Source of the DNA: Alphaproteobacteria bacterium
GTDB taxonomy: Bacteria > Pseudomonadota > Alphaproteobacteria > Micavibrionales > Micavibrionaceae
Assembly: GCA_009995595.1 (NCBI GenBank)
Contig: JAACPE010000002.1
Location: 1 to 64,000, forward strand
Direction of reading: 5' to 3'
Length of the DNA: 64,000 nt
The notes beneath the pieces are model-generated. The model searched no databases and was not told the origin of the DNA. It saw only the letters and a list, made by a program, of their open reading frames with translations. Of this stretch, positions 36,115-45,847 are shown in pieces (the stretch's first letter is position 1; every line of letters starts with the position of its first letter). A program made the translations under genes and the position numbers.

Positions 36115-37242
36115 TTATACTTTCTCAAGAATAATCGCTGTTCCTTGACCGCCGCCAATACACATTGTCGCCAGACCAATTTTCTTGTTTTCGCGCTGCA
36201 TCAAACTGGCAAGTTTACCAGTGATGCGCGCGCCCGATGCACCTAGAGGGTGGCCAATTGCAATAGCACCACCATCAAGGTTTACTTTATCTTCTGATAA
36301 TTTCAAATCATGCAACACAGAGATAGATTGTGCTGAGAATGCCTCGTTAAGCTCTGCAATATCAATGTCATCAATTGTTAAGCCTGCTCTGCTGAGTGCT
36401 TTTTGAGTTGCTGGTACGGGACCAATACCCATAATAGACGCATCACAACCTGCAACACCCACAGATCTAATCCGCGCCAAAATTGGGAGCTTGTGTTTCT
36501 TGGCATATTCCTCGGACGCCACTAAAACAGCGGCGGCGCCGTCTGTTAAAGGAGAGGCTGTGCCAGCAGTTACTGTCCCTTTTTCGTCAAAAGCAAGGTT
36601 AAGACTCGCGAGAGCCTCTTTGGTTGTACCTGCACGGATACAGCCATCTTCAGAAACACCATCAATTAGAACTATTTCATTTTTAAATTTACCAGATGCC
36701 TGCGCCGCAGCTGCTTTATTTTGGGAATTAACCGCAAAGTTTTCTTGGGTATCACGGTCAATTTTGTATTTCTTCGCTAAATTTTCTGCTGTTTCGCCCA
36801 TGCCAATATAAGCCGCGGGGCATAATTCCATCATAGCTGGATTAGGCATTGGGTTAAACCCACCCATAGGGATACGCGTCATTGATTCAACACCGGCACA
36901 AATAAAGACATCCCCTGCATTCATCTGGATATATCCTGCCGCCATTTGAATGGTGGTCATTGATGATCCACAAAAACGGTTAACAGTAGCCCCCGCGACA
37001 CTATTAGGAAGTCCCGCAAGCTGGGCAACGATTTTTGCGAGGTTAAAACCTTGCTCCGCCTCAGGGAAGGCACAGCCCATCAAAATATCTTCGATATCGT
37101 TAGCGTCCACGCCTGTATCCGCAATAAGAGCCTTAATGACCTCTGCGGCCATAGTGTCTGGCCTTGTTTTTGCCAAAGCGCCCTTATTCGCAAAGGTAAA
37201 AGGGGAGCGTTTATATCCGCAGATCACGACTGGTTTTTGCAT
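36115..37242 (-). CDS. Acetyl-CoA acyltransferase (thiolase, FadA-like)
   Basis: Thiolase cleaves 3-ketoacyl-CoA, the last beta-oxidation step. Catalytic C91 sits in NRFCGSSMTT, the His in GGAIAIGHPLGASGARI, and the second Cys in TMCIGGGQG. From ATG 37242 it has 375 residues; a GGAGG lies about 10 bases upstream, and the frame from 37281 adds an unconserved 13 residues. It is the first gene of the operon with the hypothetical, membrane and dehydrogenase/hydratase genes. A biosynthetic acetoacetyl-CoA thiolase role cannot be excluded, but the fused downstream enzyme makes degradation likelier. Confidence 0.94.
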   Translation of the reverse strand: MQKPVVICGYKRSPFTFANKGALAKTRPDTMAAEVIKALIADTGVDANDIEDILMGCAFPEAEQGFNLAKIVAQLAGLPNSVAGATVNRFCGSSMTTIQMAAGYIQMNAGDVFICAGVESMTRIPMGGFNPMPNPAMMELCPAAYIGMGETAENLAKKYKIDRDTQENFAVNSQNKAAAAQASGKFKNEIVLIDGVSEDGCIRAGTTKEALASLNLAFDEKGTVTAGTASPLTDGAAAVLVASEEYAKKHKLPILARIRSVGVAGCDASIMGIGPVPATQKALSRAGLTIDDIDIAELNEAFSAQSISVLHDLKLSEDKVNLDGGAIAIGHPLGASGARITGKLASLMQRENKKIGLATMCIGGGQGTAIILEKV

Positions 37243-37433
37243 ATTAAAAGGGCCTCCGTTGCCAAATTGTAAATTCTGCAACAGTGTATCTTTAATTGTG
37301 GTTAAAATCCATGGGCGTGGCTTATATTTTCATGCTAAAAATACGCTTAAATCCCCTTATTTTTGCTTTGACATCACCGTCAAAACAAGTAACAAAAGAC
37401 GGATAATAAACATTAATAAAGGATTTTTTGAAT

Positions 37434-37856
37434 ATGTCTAAAGGTTTAAAACGCATTTGCATGAGCTGTGGAGCTCGTTTTTACGACTTAAACAAAAGTC
37501 CTATCGTATGCCCTAGCTGCGGCACAGAGTTCACTGGTGAAGTGAAAGTTAAAACAAGACGCACGCGCGCGACCGCTATTAAGGAAGAATTAAGCAAAAT
37601 CCCGACAATTAAAGATATAAATGAAGATGATGATGACATGGACGACGACATGGATGATTCTGTTCTTTTGGATGACGATGAGGACGATGAAAAAGTTGTC
37701 AGCATTAACGATCTGGATGATGACGAAGACGAAGACGAAGACGAGGGGCTAAACCTCGATGATGAAATTGAGGGTTTAGACGACATTGACGATCTTGATG
37801 AGGAAGAAGACCTGGATGATGACGAGGATGAAGACGATGATGACACTAAAAATTAG
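37434..37856 (+). CDS. TIGR02300 (FYDLN acid) family protein with acidic tail
   Basis: The first 40 residues hold a zinc-ribbon-like motif of two Cys pairs (CMSCGARFYDLNKSP and CPSCG) with the FYDLN signature. A basic stretch (KVKTRRTRA) follows, and the last 80 residues are almost all Asp and Glu. This family is mainly alphaproteobacterial and of unknown function. The ATG at 37434 follows AAAGGA; the TTG two codons earlier is unlikely. The tail's GAT/GAC/GAA repeats produce a false antisense serine-rich frame. The gene is alone between the divergent thiolase gene and a convergent hypothetical. Confidence 0.93.
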   Translation: MSKGLKRICMSCGARFYDLNKSPIVCPSCGTEFTGEVKVKTRRTRATAIKEELSKIPTIKDINEDDDDMDDDMDDSVLLDDDEDDEKVVSINDLDDDEDEDEDEGLNLDDEIEGLDDIDDLDEEEDLDDDEDEDDDDTKN

Positions 37857-37862
37857 CAGTTT

Positions 37863-38417
37863 TTAGCAAAAATCGATCTCATCTTTATGAGTCATTTGTA
37901 GGCCACAAAACAAAGAATCGGCCCTATGTTTGTAACTTAATGCCGTCTTTCTTGATGTAATATCAGGATGAATACGATATAGCCGTAAAATGCGTTCATA
38001 ATCTGGAACATTATTAGCATCTATTTGTTTCATTAAAAACAAACTAGTTAAGATTACCCTTTGTGCTTTATTTTCGTTCAAATGGATGGAACGCGATAAT
38101 ATTTTCACCCGGGAAATATAAGGCAGATTAAACTTACCACTCGTTTCTTTTTCAGTGATTTGAAAAGACAAAACCGGGAACTCTTGGCTTTCATTTAGAA
38201 TTGAGTAGTTCCAGCCATCAATAGAAATAGTGTAAGCCATCAATAATGTGCCATCAGAGGCATATATTGCGTTAGGCTCTATACAATATGTTAGGCCGGC
38301 CACTGTCGCCTTTATAGGATCTTTAAAGACCGATTGGCCGCAAGACTTTTTTACGGCGTGGAACGCATTCCAGCCACGCGGCGGCCAAGCCACCCCTTGC
38401 TTATTAAAGAGATGCAT
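37863..38417 (-). CDS. Hypothetical protein, 184 aa
   Basis: This protein has no recognised domain, signal peptide or clear membrane helix. The first half is beta-rich (LLMAYTISIDGWNYSIL), the second half carries basic helices and a Cys pair near the end. An AGGGT ribosome-site candidate lies before ATG 38417. Base composition matches neighbours. It is convergent with the TIGR02300 gene (6-base gap). It may be a lineage-specific gene. Confidence 0.6.
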   Translation of the reverse strand: MHLFNKQGVAWPPRGWNAFHAVKKSCGQSVFKDPIKATVAGLTYCIEPNAIYASDGTLLMAYTISIDGWNYSILNESQEFPVLSFQITEKETSGKFNLPYISRVKILSRSIHLNENKAQRVILTSLFLMKQIDANNVPDYERILRLYRIHPDITSRKTALSYKHRADSLFCGLQMTHKDEIDFC

Positions 38418-38541
38418 TTTAATACCCTGCTCAACTTCGTCTGCTTTATGCAGTTTTTTTCTTGATTGATTAAATTAGATACTAAAAAAAAGTAAAAATC
38501 AAGGAAAAGTCATAAAATTACAAAATTGCAATGTTGGGGAG

Positions 38542-40371
38542 CTATTCCACCGTGACTGATTTTGCTAGATTTCTCGGCTGATCTACATCTGTTCCTTTGG
38601 CAACTGCCACATGGTACGATAAGAGTTGGACAGGGATTGTATATAATATTGGCGCAACAAAAGGATGCACTTCGCCCATTTTGACAGCCCATGATGTTTG
38701 ATCTTTTATTTTTTCAACGCCGGCCTCATCAGAAAAAAGTAGAATTTTTCCACCACGCGCAGTTGTCTCTTGAATATTAGATGCCGTTTTTTCAAATAAT
38801 CTATCATTTGATGGGGCGACGACGACAACAGGAACATTTTCATCAATCAGCGCAATCGGGCCATGCTTCATCTCACCTGCTGCGTATCCTTCGGCATGTA
38901 TGTAAGATATCTCTTTAAGCTTAAGTGCACCCTCTAGCGCGATAGGGTAAAGACTTCCACGTCCCAAATAAAGCATGTCACGGACATGCGATACTTGTTT
39001 TGCAATCGCTTTAATTTCTTCGTCATGGTTCAAAATATTAGCGGCAATTTTAGGCAAATGACGTAAGGCGTCACTATATTCTTTAAGCTCTTCTCCGCTG
39101 ATAGTTTTTGCTTTTTTCGCCAGACCCAAAACAAGGCAGGCCAACGTTGTAAGCTGCGTCGTAAAGGCTTTTGTTGAAGCCACGCCAATTTCTGGCCCAG
39201 CAAGTGTATGTAACACCATATCTGATTCACGCTCAATCGTGCTTTCGATTGTATTAACGATAGAAAGAATTTTTTGTCCTTTTGATTTACAAAAGCGTAA
39301 AGCCTCAAGGGTATCGAGAGTCTCTCCCGATTGAGAGACAAACAGACAAACGCCATCTTTAGGCAAAGGGGCTTCGCGGTAACGAAACTCTGAGGCCACA
39401 TCAATCTCGCACGGCTTTTTAGCCACTTGTTCAAACCAATATTTTGCGACCCAGCACGCATAAAATGCCGTGCCACACGCAACCATTGTTATACGTGGGG
39501 CGTTATAAAGCGCCTCAACAACATCTTGAGGTAAACTAATTTCTCCCGTTGTCGGATTAATGAACGAATTAAGCGTGTCGCCGATTACTGCGGGCTGCTC
39601 ATAAATTTCCTTGAGCATGAAATGAGGATATTCACCCTTGCCTGTCGTTGCACCCGATTGCGCTGTGATGCGAATTTGACGTTCGACATTATCATTATCA
39701 GCCGTATAAATTTTGACAGAATTATTGGTTAGTGTCACACGGTCACCATCTTCAAGGAATGTAATTTTTTGTGTTAAATGCGCGAGAGAGTATGAATCTG
39801 ATCCAAGAAACATTGCTGCCTCACCATACCCAACAGCCAGGGGTGTTCCTTGGCGTGCGCCAACCATTAGGTTATCTTCACCTGTAAAAATAATGGCAAG
39901 AGAAAAAGCGCCTTCTAAGCGATCAAGCGTTTTATCAAATGCGGCCTTAGGACCAAGGCCTTGTTTCATGTGGTGTGTCACCAAATGTGCAATAACCTCA
40001 GTATCCGTGTCTGTTTCAAAACGACATTGATGTTGCTGAAGCTCCTCTTTAATTTCGGCGAAATTTTCAATGATTCCATTATGAACGACGGCCACCTTAT
40101 CTGTTGCGTGAGGATGGGCGTTATTTTCTGTGGGGCCACCATGCGTTGCCCATCTTGTATGACCAATACCTATATTCCCTAAAAGAGGGCTCTTTATCAT
40201 TTGTTTTTCTAAATTAACTAGCTTGCCCTCGGCGCGGCGGCGGTGAATTTGACCATCAATCAAAGTAGCAATCCCTGCCGAGTCATAACCACGATATTCC
40301 AACCGGCGCAGCCCCTCTAAAAGTAAAGGTGCCGCCTCATTTTGACCAACAATCCCTATGATACCGCACAT
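38542..40371 (-). CDS. glmS: Glutamine--fructose-6-phosphate aminotransferase (isomerizing)
   Basis: GlmS makes glucosamine-6-phosphate, the first step of UDP-GlcNAc synthesis for peptidoglycan and LPS. The N-terminal glutaminase starts with Met-Cys (CGIIGIVGQ, Cys as nucleophile), and two SIS domains follow (ISQSGET-like SQSGETLDTL, C-terminal KSVTVE ending). Length is 609, as expected. It begins 3 bases after glmU, an operon order seen across bacteria. No glmS ribozyme signature is visible in this arrangement. Confidence 0.97.
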   Translation of the reverse strand: MCGIIGIVGQNEAAPLLLEGLRRLEYRGYDSAGIATLIDGQIHRRRAEGKLVNLEKQMIKSPLLGNIGIGHTRWATHGGPTENNAHPHATDKVAVVHNGIIENFAEIKEELQQHQCRFETDTDTEVIAHLVTHHMKQGLGPKAAFDKTLDRLEGAFSLAIIFTGEDNLMVGARQGTPLAVGYGEAAMFLGSDSYSLAHLTQKITFLEDGDRVTLTNNSVKIYTADNDNVERQIRITAQSGATTGKGEYPHFMLKEIYEQPAVIGDTLNSFINPTTGEISLPQDVVEALYNAPRITMVACGTAFYACWVAKYWFEQVAKKPCEIDVASEFRYREAPLPKDGVCLFVSQSGETLDTLEALRFCKSKGQKILSIVNTIESTIERESDMVLHTLAGPEIGVASTKAFTTQLTTLACLVLGLAKKAKTISGEELKEYSDALRHLPKIAANILNHDEEIKAIAKQVSHVRDMLYLGRGSLYPIALEGALKLKEISYIHAEGYAAGEMKHGPIALIDENVPVVVVAPSNDRLFEKTASNIQETTARGGKILLFSDEAGVEKIKDQTSWAVKMGEVHPFVAPILYTIPVQLLSYHVAVAKGTDVDQPRNLAKSVTVE

Positions 40372-40374
40372 TTT

Positions 40375-41697
40375 TTATTCTCCCGATTTTGCTTTTCTAT
40401 ATTCTGTGGCCCAGCCCGCATAATTTTTTTGGCGCGCACGACCAACGGCCATGGCGTTATCAGGGATATCTTTATTTATGGTTGATCCCGCAGCAATCAT
40501 CGCGCCATTACCAATCTCTACTGGTGCGACAATTGTGCTATTCGTCCCTATAAAAGCTTTCTCGCCGATAGTCGTTGTATGTTTGTTGAAACCATCATAA
40601 TTGGCAATCACAGTTCCTGCACCAATATTGGCCTTATCGCCAATAATGGCGTCACCAAGATAAGACAAGTGTTTTGATTTTGCGCCCGCGCCCATAACTG
40701 AGCGGTTAACTTCTATAAAATTACCAACAACAGCCCCCTGTTTTAAAACAGATTTAGGCCTGATACGGGCAAAGGGGCCTATTTCGACATTGGCCTCAAT
40801 CTGCGCCCCCTCAATGTGCGAAAACGCGTGTATTACTGTATGATCTCCCACGCTAACGCCGCTACCGAAATAGACATTGGGCTCAATCACGACGTCTTTG
40901 CCTATTTTCGTATCGGCAGATAGATAGACAGTATTTGGATCAATTAAAGTAGCGCCATTTTCCATGGCTTTATTACGCAGCATTGTTTGGGCCATACGCT
41001 CATGCTCGGCCAACTCACTGCGGGTATTAATGCCCCAGACCCATTGTGCGTCCGCCTCGACAACATACGTAAGAAAGCCCTCTTTTTCTGCAATTTGCGG
41101 GATATCCGTTAAATAATATTCTTTTTGTGTATTATCTGTTTTTAACTGCGCGAGCCAATTTTCAAGATGTGCATTTGGGATACAAAAATTACCCGCATTG
41201 CATAAGCGAATTTCTTTTTGCTCAGGCGTGCAATCTTTATCTTCAATAATACGATCCAACGTACCATCATCATGGACAACCATGCGACCCAAGCCAGCAG
41301 GGGATAATGGGCGCACAGCCATAACAGAAAGCCCGTCCCATTTGATCATTTTTTCTAAAATATTTTTATCTAAAAAAGGCTCATCACCCAAAAGAATAAG
41401 AACTTTGCCTTGAAACCCTTTTAGCATATCCAGCGCAGGTCGCACTGCATCTCCTGTCCCGCGCTGCTGCTTTTGAACAACTGTTTGGTATGGACGAACG
41501 GCTTTTGCCACATCATCCATATCTGGCGCCGTCACAACAATAATTTTCTCAGGATTTAATTTCTCTGCTGTTTCGATAAGCCAATTAATCATAGGACGCC
41601 CAGCTATTGGGTGCATGACTTTGGGCAAGTCTGATTTCATGCGCGTGCCTTTTCCAGCAGCAAGAATAACAACAGCGATCGGTGTATTTTCGGTCAT
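40375..41697 (-). CDS. glmU: Bifunctional UDP-N-acetylglucosamine pyrophosphorylase / glucosamine-1-phosphate N-acetyltransferase
   Basis: GlmU acetylates glucosamine-1-phosphate and then attaches uridylyl to give UDP-GlcNAc. The N-terminal uridylyltransferase domain has VILAAGKGTRMKSDLPKVMH; the C-terminal left-handed beta helix shows hexapeptide repeats (IGPFARIRP, AIIGDKANIGAGTVIANYDG) and the NYDG motif. ATG 41697 is preferred; the frame continues 11 residues upstream without conservation. It is co-transcribed with glmS. Confidence 0.97.
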   Translation of the reverse strand: MTENTPIAVVILAAGKGTRMKSDLPKVMHPIAGRPMINWLIETAEKLNPEKIIVVTAPDMDDVAKAVRPYQTVVQKQQRGTGDAVRPALDMLKGFQGKVLILLGDEPFLDKNILEKMIKWDGLSVMAVRPLSPAGLGRMVVHDDGTLDRIIEDKDCTPEQKEIRLCNAGNFCIPNAHLENWLAQLKTDNTQKEYYLTDIPQIAEKEGFLTYVVEADAQWVWGINTRSELAEHERMAQTMLRNKAMENGATLIDPNTVYLSADTKIGKDVVIEPNVYFGSGVSVGDHTVIHAFSHIEGAQIEANVEIGPFARIRPKSVLKQGAVVGNFIEVNRSVMGAGAKSKHLSYLGDAIIGDKANIGAGTVIANYDGFNKHTTTIGEKAFIGTNSTIVAPVEIGNGAMIAAGSTINKDIPDNAMAVGRARQKNYAGWATEYRKAKSGE

Positions 41698-41777
41698 ATC
41701 ATATAATGAAAAATTTGAGGTTTCGCGCAACTCACAACTTGTTACGCCGCATTACAAAAGAGAGTGAAAGGGTTGGC

Positions 41778-42662
41778 TTATTCTTTAAGCGCTATCTTTG
41801 TGCCTGTGCTTTCATAGCCCGTCAGATGAAGAAAAAATGTCCCATAAGATGTTTTAGCGCGTACTTTGACAGGTATAGCCGTTTCATTCTTATCAACTTG
41901 ACCAAACCACACTGTCGGCATAGAGCCTGCTTCGCGGCCTTGTTCTTGAATAGCAAACCACCCCCGCGGTTTTGCATGCCATTTACCGCCTTTTGGTTCA
42001 ATTTTAATGCTGCATTCGGTGGCTTTACCCTCGAACACATTATATTTTGATTTTTTAAGATCAACGATCCCTTTGTGGTTAAAAATTAGCTTGTAACGGC
42101 GCTTTCCATCAAAAATCTCAGACTCTCCCTTACAATCTTGGCCCACCGAAATTTTCATCATTTCTTCAAGCATAGCAGAAAGAATATCAGTGCTGTGATC
42201 CGTTAGCTCTTTTTCAACAGGTTGAGGTGACCCATCATTCTCATTATCAAGAAGGGAGTATTCTTTGAAAGTGCCATCTTTGTTGTATTTGTATTTTTTG
42301 ACTTCAAGCTCCGTTTTCCACGTGGTTTTAGACTGATGAAGCTCCGGCTTTGCAATTGTTTTTTCTTTGTCGAGCCAGCCATGCGTTTCAAACGTGCCAA
42401 ACCATGGGGCGAGCTTACCTAAAAGGCCGTAGGTTTTAGCATAGAGCTCAACGCTAAAACGATCTTTTTTGGTCTTATCCATATCAAGATTGGCTTCAAG
42501 AGCGTGAATACCGCCAGCATAAACATTATAATACATTTGCTGGTGACCGCTTTGCAGCCCTTCTGCGCAGAGGTTCTTAGAATTAGCTGTAATGCCCAAC
42601 AAGACGATAAGGCATACCGCCCATCCCCTGTTTAAACTTTTTAATGCTGGCAGCAGTGTCAT
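41778..42662 (-). CDS. DUF3108 periplasmic protein
   Basis: From ATG 42662 the product has a signal peptide (about 1-33) and a beta-rich domain with YYNVYAGGI and a HGWLDKEKTIAKPELHQS segment, matching DUF3108. These are exported proteins of unknown function, sometimes linked to envelope lipid biology. The gene overlaps the 3' end of the upstream FemAB-like gene by about 80 bases. No downstream start would keep the signal peptide, so the overlap appears real. Confidence 0.83.
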   Translation of the reverse strand: MTLLPALKSLNRGWAVCLIVLLGITANSKNLCAEGLQSGHQQMYYNVYAGGIHALEANLDMDKTKKDRFSVELYAKTYGLLGKLAPWFGTFETHGWLDKEKTIAKPELHQSKTTWKTELEVKKYKYNKDGTFKEYSLLDNENDGSPQPVEKELTDHSTDILSAMLEEMMKISVGQDCKGESEIFDGKRRYKLIFNHKGIVDLKKSKYNVFEGKATECSIKIEPKGGKWHAKPRGWFAIQEQGREAGSMPTVWFGQVDKNETAIPVKVRAKTSYGTFFLHLTGYESTGTKIALKE

Positions 42663-43551
42663 GATTAATCCCTCCAAGATCGAGCGTTTTAACACCCCAT
42701 TGTTTTAACACACACGCGCCCTGCCACAAAAGCAAATGATGCGCGTTGTGGCTTCGCCCCTCATCTGATGTCCAGCCAATTTGGTAAGTTGCACTTTGAC
42801 CATGCTTAATCATCATGATGGAGGCAATCAGCTCATTATTTACCGACGCCACGCCAATCATCATATTACCTTCTTCAAGCAAAAAAGGGGCAAGAATGTC
42901 CAAAAATTGTGGCGATATGCCGCCATAACCATGTTCTTGTTTCTCAATTGCATATTGAGCTTTAAAAAGCGGGTAAAAAAGACCTTTTTTATCCCAATCT
43001 ATGGATATTTTCTTATTTTCTTCAAAATTTTCTGCTTTCCTGAGCGCATTTCGCCATTTTCCCTCTAAATTAGCGCGTAATGAATCCATATCTTGGGATA
43101 AATCAAGCCAATAGGTTTCATAAGGTTCTCTTGAGGGCAAAAAAGTCAATCCTGTTTGCTTAATCAGGGCCTTTGCGGAAGGGCTGTCTTCTATTTCTAA
43201 CAAAAAGCGGTGCTTTCTGCCCCAGCGTTTTGGAAAATCTTTTTGAAGCGCCTTAATAAAAGCCTGAATATGAAATGCACCCCCAAAACCATCAAACCAG
43301 AGCGGGCCTCGGTCTATAATAACCCCGTGAATCAGATTAAATAATACGCCAGCTTCCATTACTTGCACCAAACCAGCTTCTTTATCGTCAATCATAATCA
43401 AGCCCCAGCGGGCTTTTTGGCGATAAAAACGGCTCGCCCCTTTAGCATAAGAATAGCTTTGCAGGAAATTTGATTTTTGGATTTTATGAAAACGGGCTTC
43501 CCACTCACATAAGGGCAGAGTATTCCAAAGTATCGTGCATGTTATTGTCAT
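42583..43551 (-). CDS. FemAB/GNAT-fold acyltransferase-like protein
   Basis: The protein of about 322 residues has the FemAB-like double GNAT fold: [13 protein letters not shown] near the start, [18 protein letters not shown] with the conserved KxRN-like helix in the middle and [11 protein letters not shown] then [22 protein letters not shown] at the end. Similar proteins add amino acids to lipid II or act as lipid-linked acyltransferases. In Gram-negatives the substrate is usually unknown. Start choice among 43551, 43566 and 43578 is uncertain. It precedes and overlaps the DUF3108 gene. Confidence 0.82.
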   Translation of the reverse strand: MTITCTILWNTLPLCEWEARFHKIQKSNFLQSYSYAKGASRFYRQKARWGLIMIDDKEAGLVQVMEAGVLFNLIHGVIIDRGPLWFDGFGGAFHIQAFIKALQKDFPKRWGRKHRFLLEIEDSPSAKALIKQTGLTFLPSREPYETYWLDLSQDMDSLRANLEGKWRNALRKAENFEENKKISIDWDKKGLFYPLFKAQYAIEKQEHGYGGISPQFLDILAPFLLEEGNMMIGVASVNNELIASIMMIKHGQSATYQIGWTSDEGRSHNAHHLLLWQGACVLKQWGVKTLDLGGINHDTAASIKKFKQGMGGMPYRLVGHYS

Positions 43552-43666
43552 GGCACAATTTGACATTGGCAGACGCATAATTCAATGTGCTTTTATCTTT
43601 AAAAGCACTGATAAACACGATAAACATAGACTAATCATAATCATACAGACAACGCGGGGGATAACA

Positions 43667-44482
43667 ATGGAACAAATCATTAATCAAGCATGGGAAGAGC
43701 GCGACAGCATTAACGCACAGACTAAAGGGCAAGTGCGCGACGCAGTAAATGAAGCGCTTAGTAATCTTGATAAAGGCTCTGTTCGTATTGCTGAAAAAAT
43801 CGATGGCGCTTGGCAAGTTCACCAGTGGCTTAAAAAAGCTGTTCTTCTCTCCTTTCGCCTTAACGATATGACAACAATCTCTGGTGGCCCGCATGGATCA
43901 TCATGGTGGGATAAAGTGCCTTCGAAATTTGAAGGCTGGGATAATAAAACCTTTTCACAAGCTGGCTTTCGCGCTGTACCCAATTGCATAGTTCGTCACT
44001 CTGCTTATATCGCCAAAGGCGTCGTGCTCATGCCGAGTTTTGTAAATTTAGGGGCGTATGTTGATGAAGGCACGATGATCGACACATGGGCCACTGTTGG
44101 CTCCTGCGCCCAAATTGGCAAAAATTGCCATATCTCAGGCGGTACAGGCATTGGCGGGGTCCTTGAACCTCTTCAAGCCGGCCCAGTTATTATTGAAGAC
44201 AATGTCTTTATCGGCGCCCGATCCGAAGTTGCAGAAGGTGTCGTTGTCGAAGAAGGCTCTGTGATTTCTATGGGCGTATTTATTGGTGCGTCTACCAAAA
44301 TTGTAGATCGTGCCTCAGGTGAAATCTTTATGGGCCGCGTTCCTGCCTATTCTGTTGTTGTACCCGGCGCACTTCCGGGCAAAACGCCAGAATCGCCTAG
44401 CTTGGCTTGCGCCGTCATCGTCAAACGCGTTGATGAAAAGACACGTTCAAAAACAGGCGTGAATGAGCTTTTGCGCGATTAA
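43667..44482 (+). CDS. dapD: 2,3,4,5-tetrahydropyridine-2,6-dicarboxylate N-succinyltransferase
   Basis: DapD succinylates tetrahydrodipicolinate in the lysine/diaminopimelate pathway. The start [13 protein letters not shown], the [12 protein letters not shown] segment and left-handed beta-helix repeats ([32 protein letters not shown]) are typical. ATG at 43667 follows a GGGGGA ribosome site, although the open frame extends to 43535. Length is 271. It is separated from dapE by an unknown gene. Confidence 0.96.
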   Translation: MEQIINQAWEERDSINAQTKGQVRDAVNEALSNLDKGSVRIAEKIDGAWQVHQWLKKAVLLSFRLNDMTTISGGPHGSSWWDKVPSKFEGWDNKTFSQAGFRAVPNCIVRHSAYIAKGVVLMPSFVNLGAYVDEGTMIDTWATVGSCAQIGKNCHISGGTGIGGVLEPLQAGPVIIEDNVFIGARSEVAEGVVVEEGSVISMGVFIGASTKIVDRASGEIFMGRVPAYSVVVPGALPGKTPESPSLACAVIVKRVDEKTRSKTGVNELLRD

Positions 44483-44618
44483 AACACAACTATTTAGTTA
44501 ATTTTTTAATACTTTAGATAATAAACTAAAAACTTAAATTATTTTTCATATTTCTGTTGAAATTAATCGCAGTAATCCGCTATAAACCGACATTGAGTAA
44601 AGTTTAGGTTGAAAGAGT

Positions 44619-45803
44619 ATGGATAATTGCGCATTAGAAGCGCCCTATAGAGGCGCTGCAACAACACCTGAAGAAGTGGGAGAAATTGCCGAGATATCTC
44701 TTAGAGAAAGTCTTGAAAAAGAAGAGCGCTTACTTAAATTTTATGAGCAGCCTTTTGGAGCAAACGCTGGGCCGTGGCATTTGCCCAGAATCCACTGGCA
44801 ATATTTACGTGAATTTAAGCCTGTTGGTCAAAAACGTAAAGATGACGCAACAGAAGACATCATTCATGAATTGAACCCCGCTCTAGAAATGGCCGCTTAT
44901 TTCAAAGCAGATTTTCTGCCATCTGAAGTCACTTATGAGAGAATAGGTGGCATCAAGCGGGATCTCCCATTAGAGCAACACTCAATAGCTCATCTTTTTT
45001 CTGCCATTGCCTTTCATGACCGTGACGAAGATGATCCTGACGCATCACGCGAAACGCTGATTGAATTTTCAAATGATAATATTTCTGCTCTAGGCAAAGA
45101 TGTAAAAAAAGACGAAAAAGATTTTATGCGCCGACAAGTGTTATATCTTGCCGACGTCTCTGACGCGCTTACATTTGGCAGAAAAGCAAGAATGGCGGAT
45201 GGCAGCGTCCAAAAACAAAAAACACATGGTGATGATTTAGCGCTTTATAACAGAGCTCTTACGCAATACTGGACATCCATCACAACAAAATGTCCTGATC
45301 GTATAAGAGGCCTAGCGACGCGCTACACCCGTGTTCCTATTGGAAAATTCACAATTGATAAACACATGGCTTATCTTAATGAAACAGGCACGATCTTTAT
45401 GGAAGCACAGCCTATCGAAGATACAATGGATCGATTTCCTCAACTAACCCCGTTTCTTGAGATTATGAATTCCCAAATGCGGGCGGCCTTCGTAACAGTG
45501 GGAGCAATGACAAAATATCATCCCAATCTAGATATAAAACAGCATAGCCGCAAAGGAGTATATAATCCTGAAACAGCCGAAATTAGCATTCACAGAGCAT
45601 TAAAAACAGCGATGAGGGCGGCAGAATGGATACCTCACGATGTGTGTGCGATGACTGAATTACTTGAAGGGCTTAAAGCAGAAGCTGAGCGGGAACGAGC
45701 CTTACAGCCGCTTGTTGATCGTATTGAGGAACAACTAACGCCTTATTTACAGCATCTCGGAGCATGCCCGAAACCAAACTGCAGCCAACGTCGTATACGC
45801 TAA
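44619..45803 (+). CDS. Hypothetical protein between dapD and dapE, 394 aa
   Basis: I do not recognise this protein. It is soluble and mainly helical, with acidic stretches and a His-containing block (HSIAHLFSAIAFHDRDEDD) at about residues 120-140 that looks metal-binding but does not match the HD pattern. The last 25 residues hold a Cys pair (GACPKPNCS). The ATG has a GAAAGAG site. Its place between dapD and dapE suggests co-transcription with peptidoglycan-precursor genes, but it could simply be inserted there. Confidence 0.7.
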   Translation: MDNCALEAPYRGAATTPEEVGEIAEISLRESLEKEERLLKFYEQPFGANAGPWHLPRIHWQYLREFKPVGQKRKDDATEDIIHELNPALEMAAYFKADFLPSEVTYERIGGIKRDLPLEQHSIAHLFSAIAFHDRDEDDPDASRETLIEFSNDNISALGKDVKKDEKDFMRRQVLYLADVSDALTFGRKARMADGSVQKQKTHGDDLALYNRALTQYWTSITTKCPDRIRGLATRYTRVPIGKFTIDKHMAYLNETGTIFMEAQPIEDTMDRFPQLTPFLEIMNSQMRAAFVTVGAMTKYHPNLDIKQHSRKGVYNPETAEISIHRALKTAMRAAEWIPHDVCAMTELLEGLKAEAERERALQPLVDRIEEQLTPYLQHLGACPKPNCSQRRIR

Positions 45804-45847
45804 ATTTATTCTTTTTGGTTAGGCTCATTCCATGCTAATCATACGAT

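Noticed and set aside
37481-37846. Antisense frame encoding a nearly pure serine protein
   Set aside because: It is the complement of the Asp/Glu-repeat tail of the TIGR02300 gene and has no ribosome site.
44976-45036. His-Asp block in the gene between dapD and dapE as an HD phosphohydrolase motif
   Set aside because: Spacing and surrounding residues do not match the HD superfamily signature.
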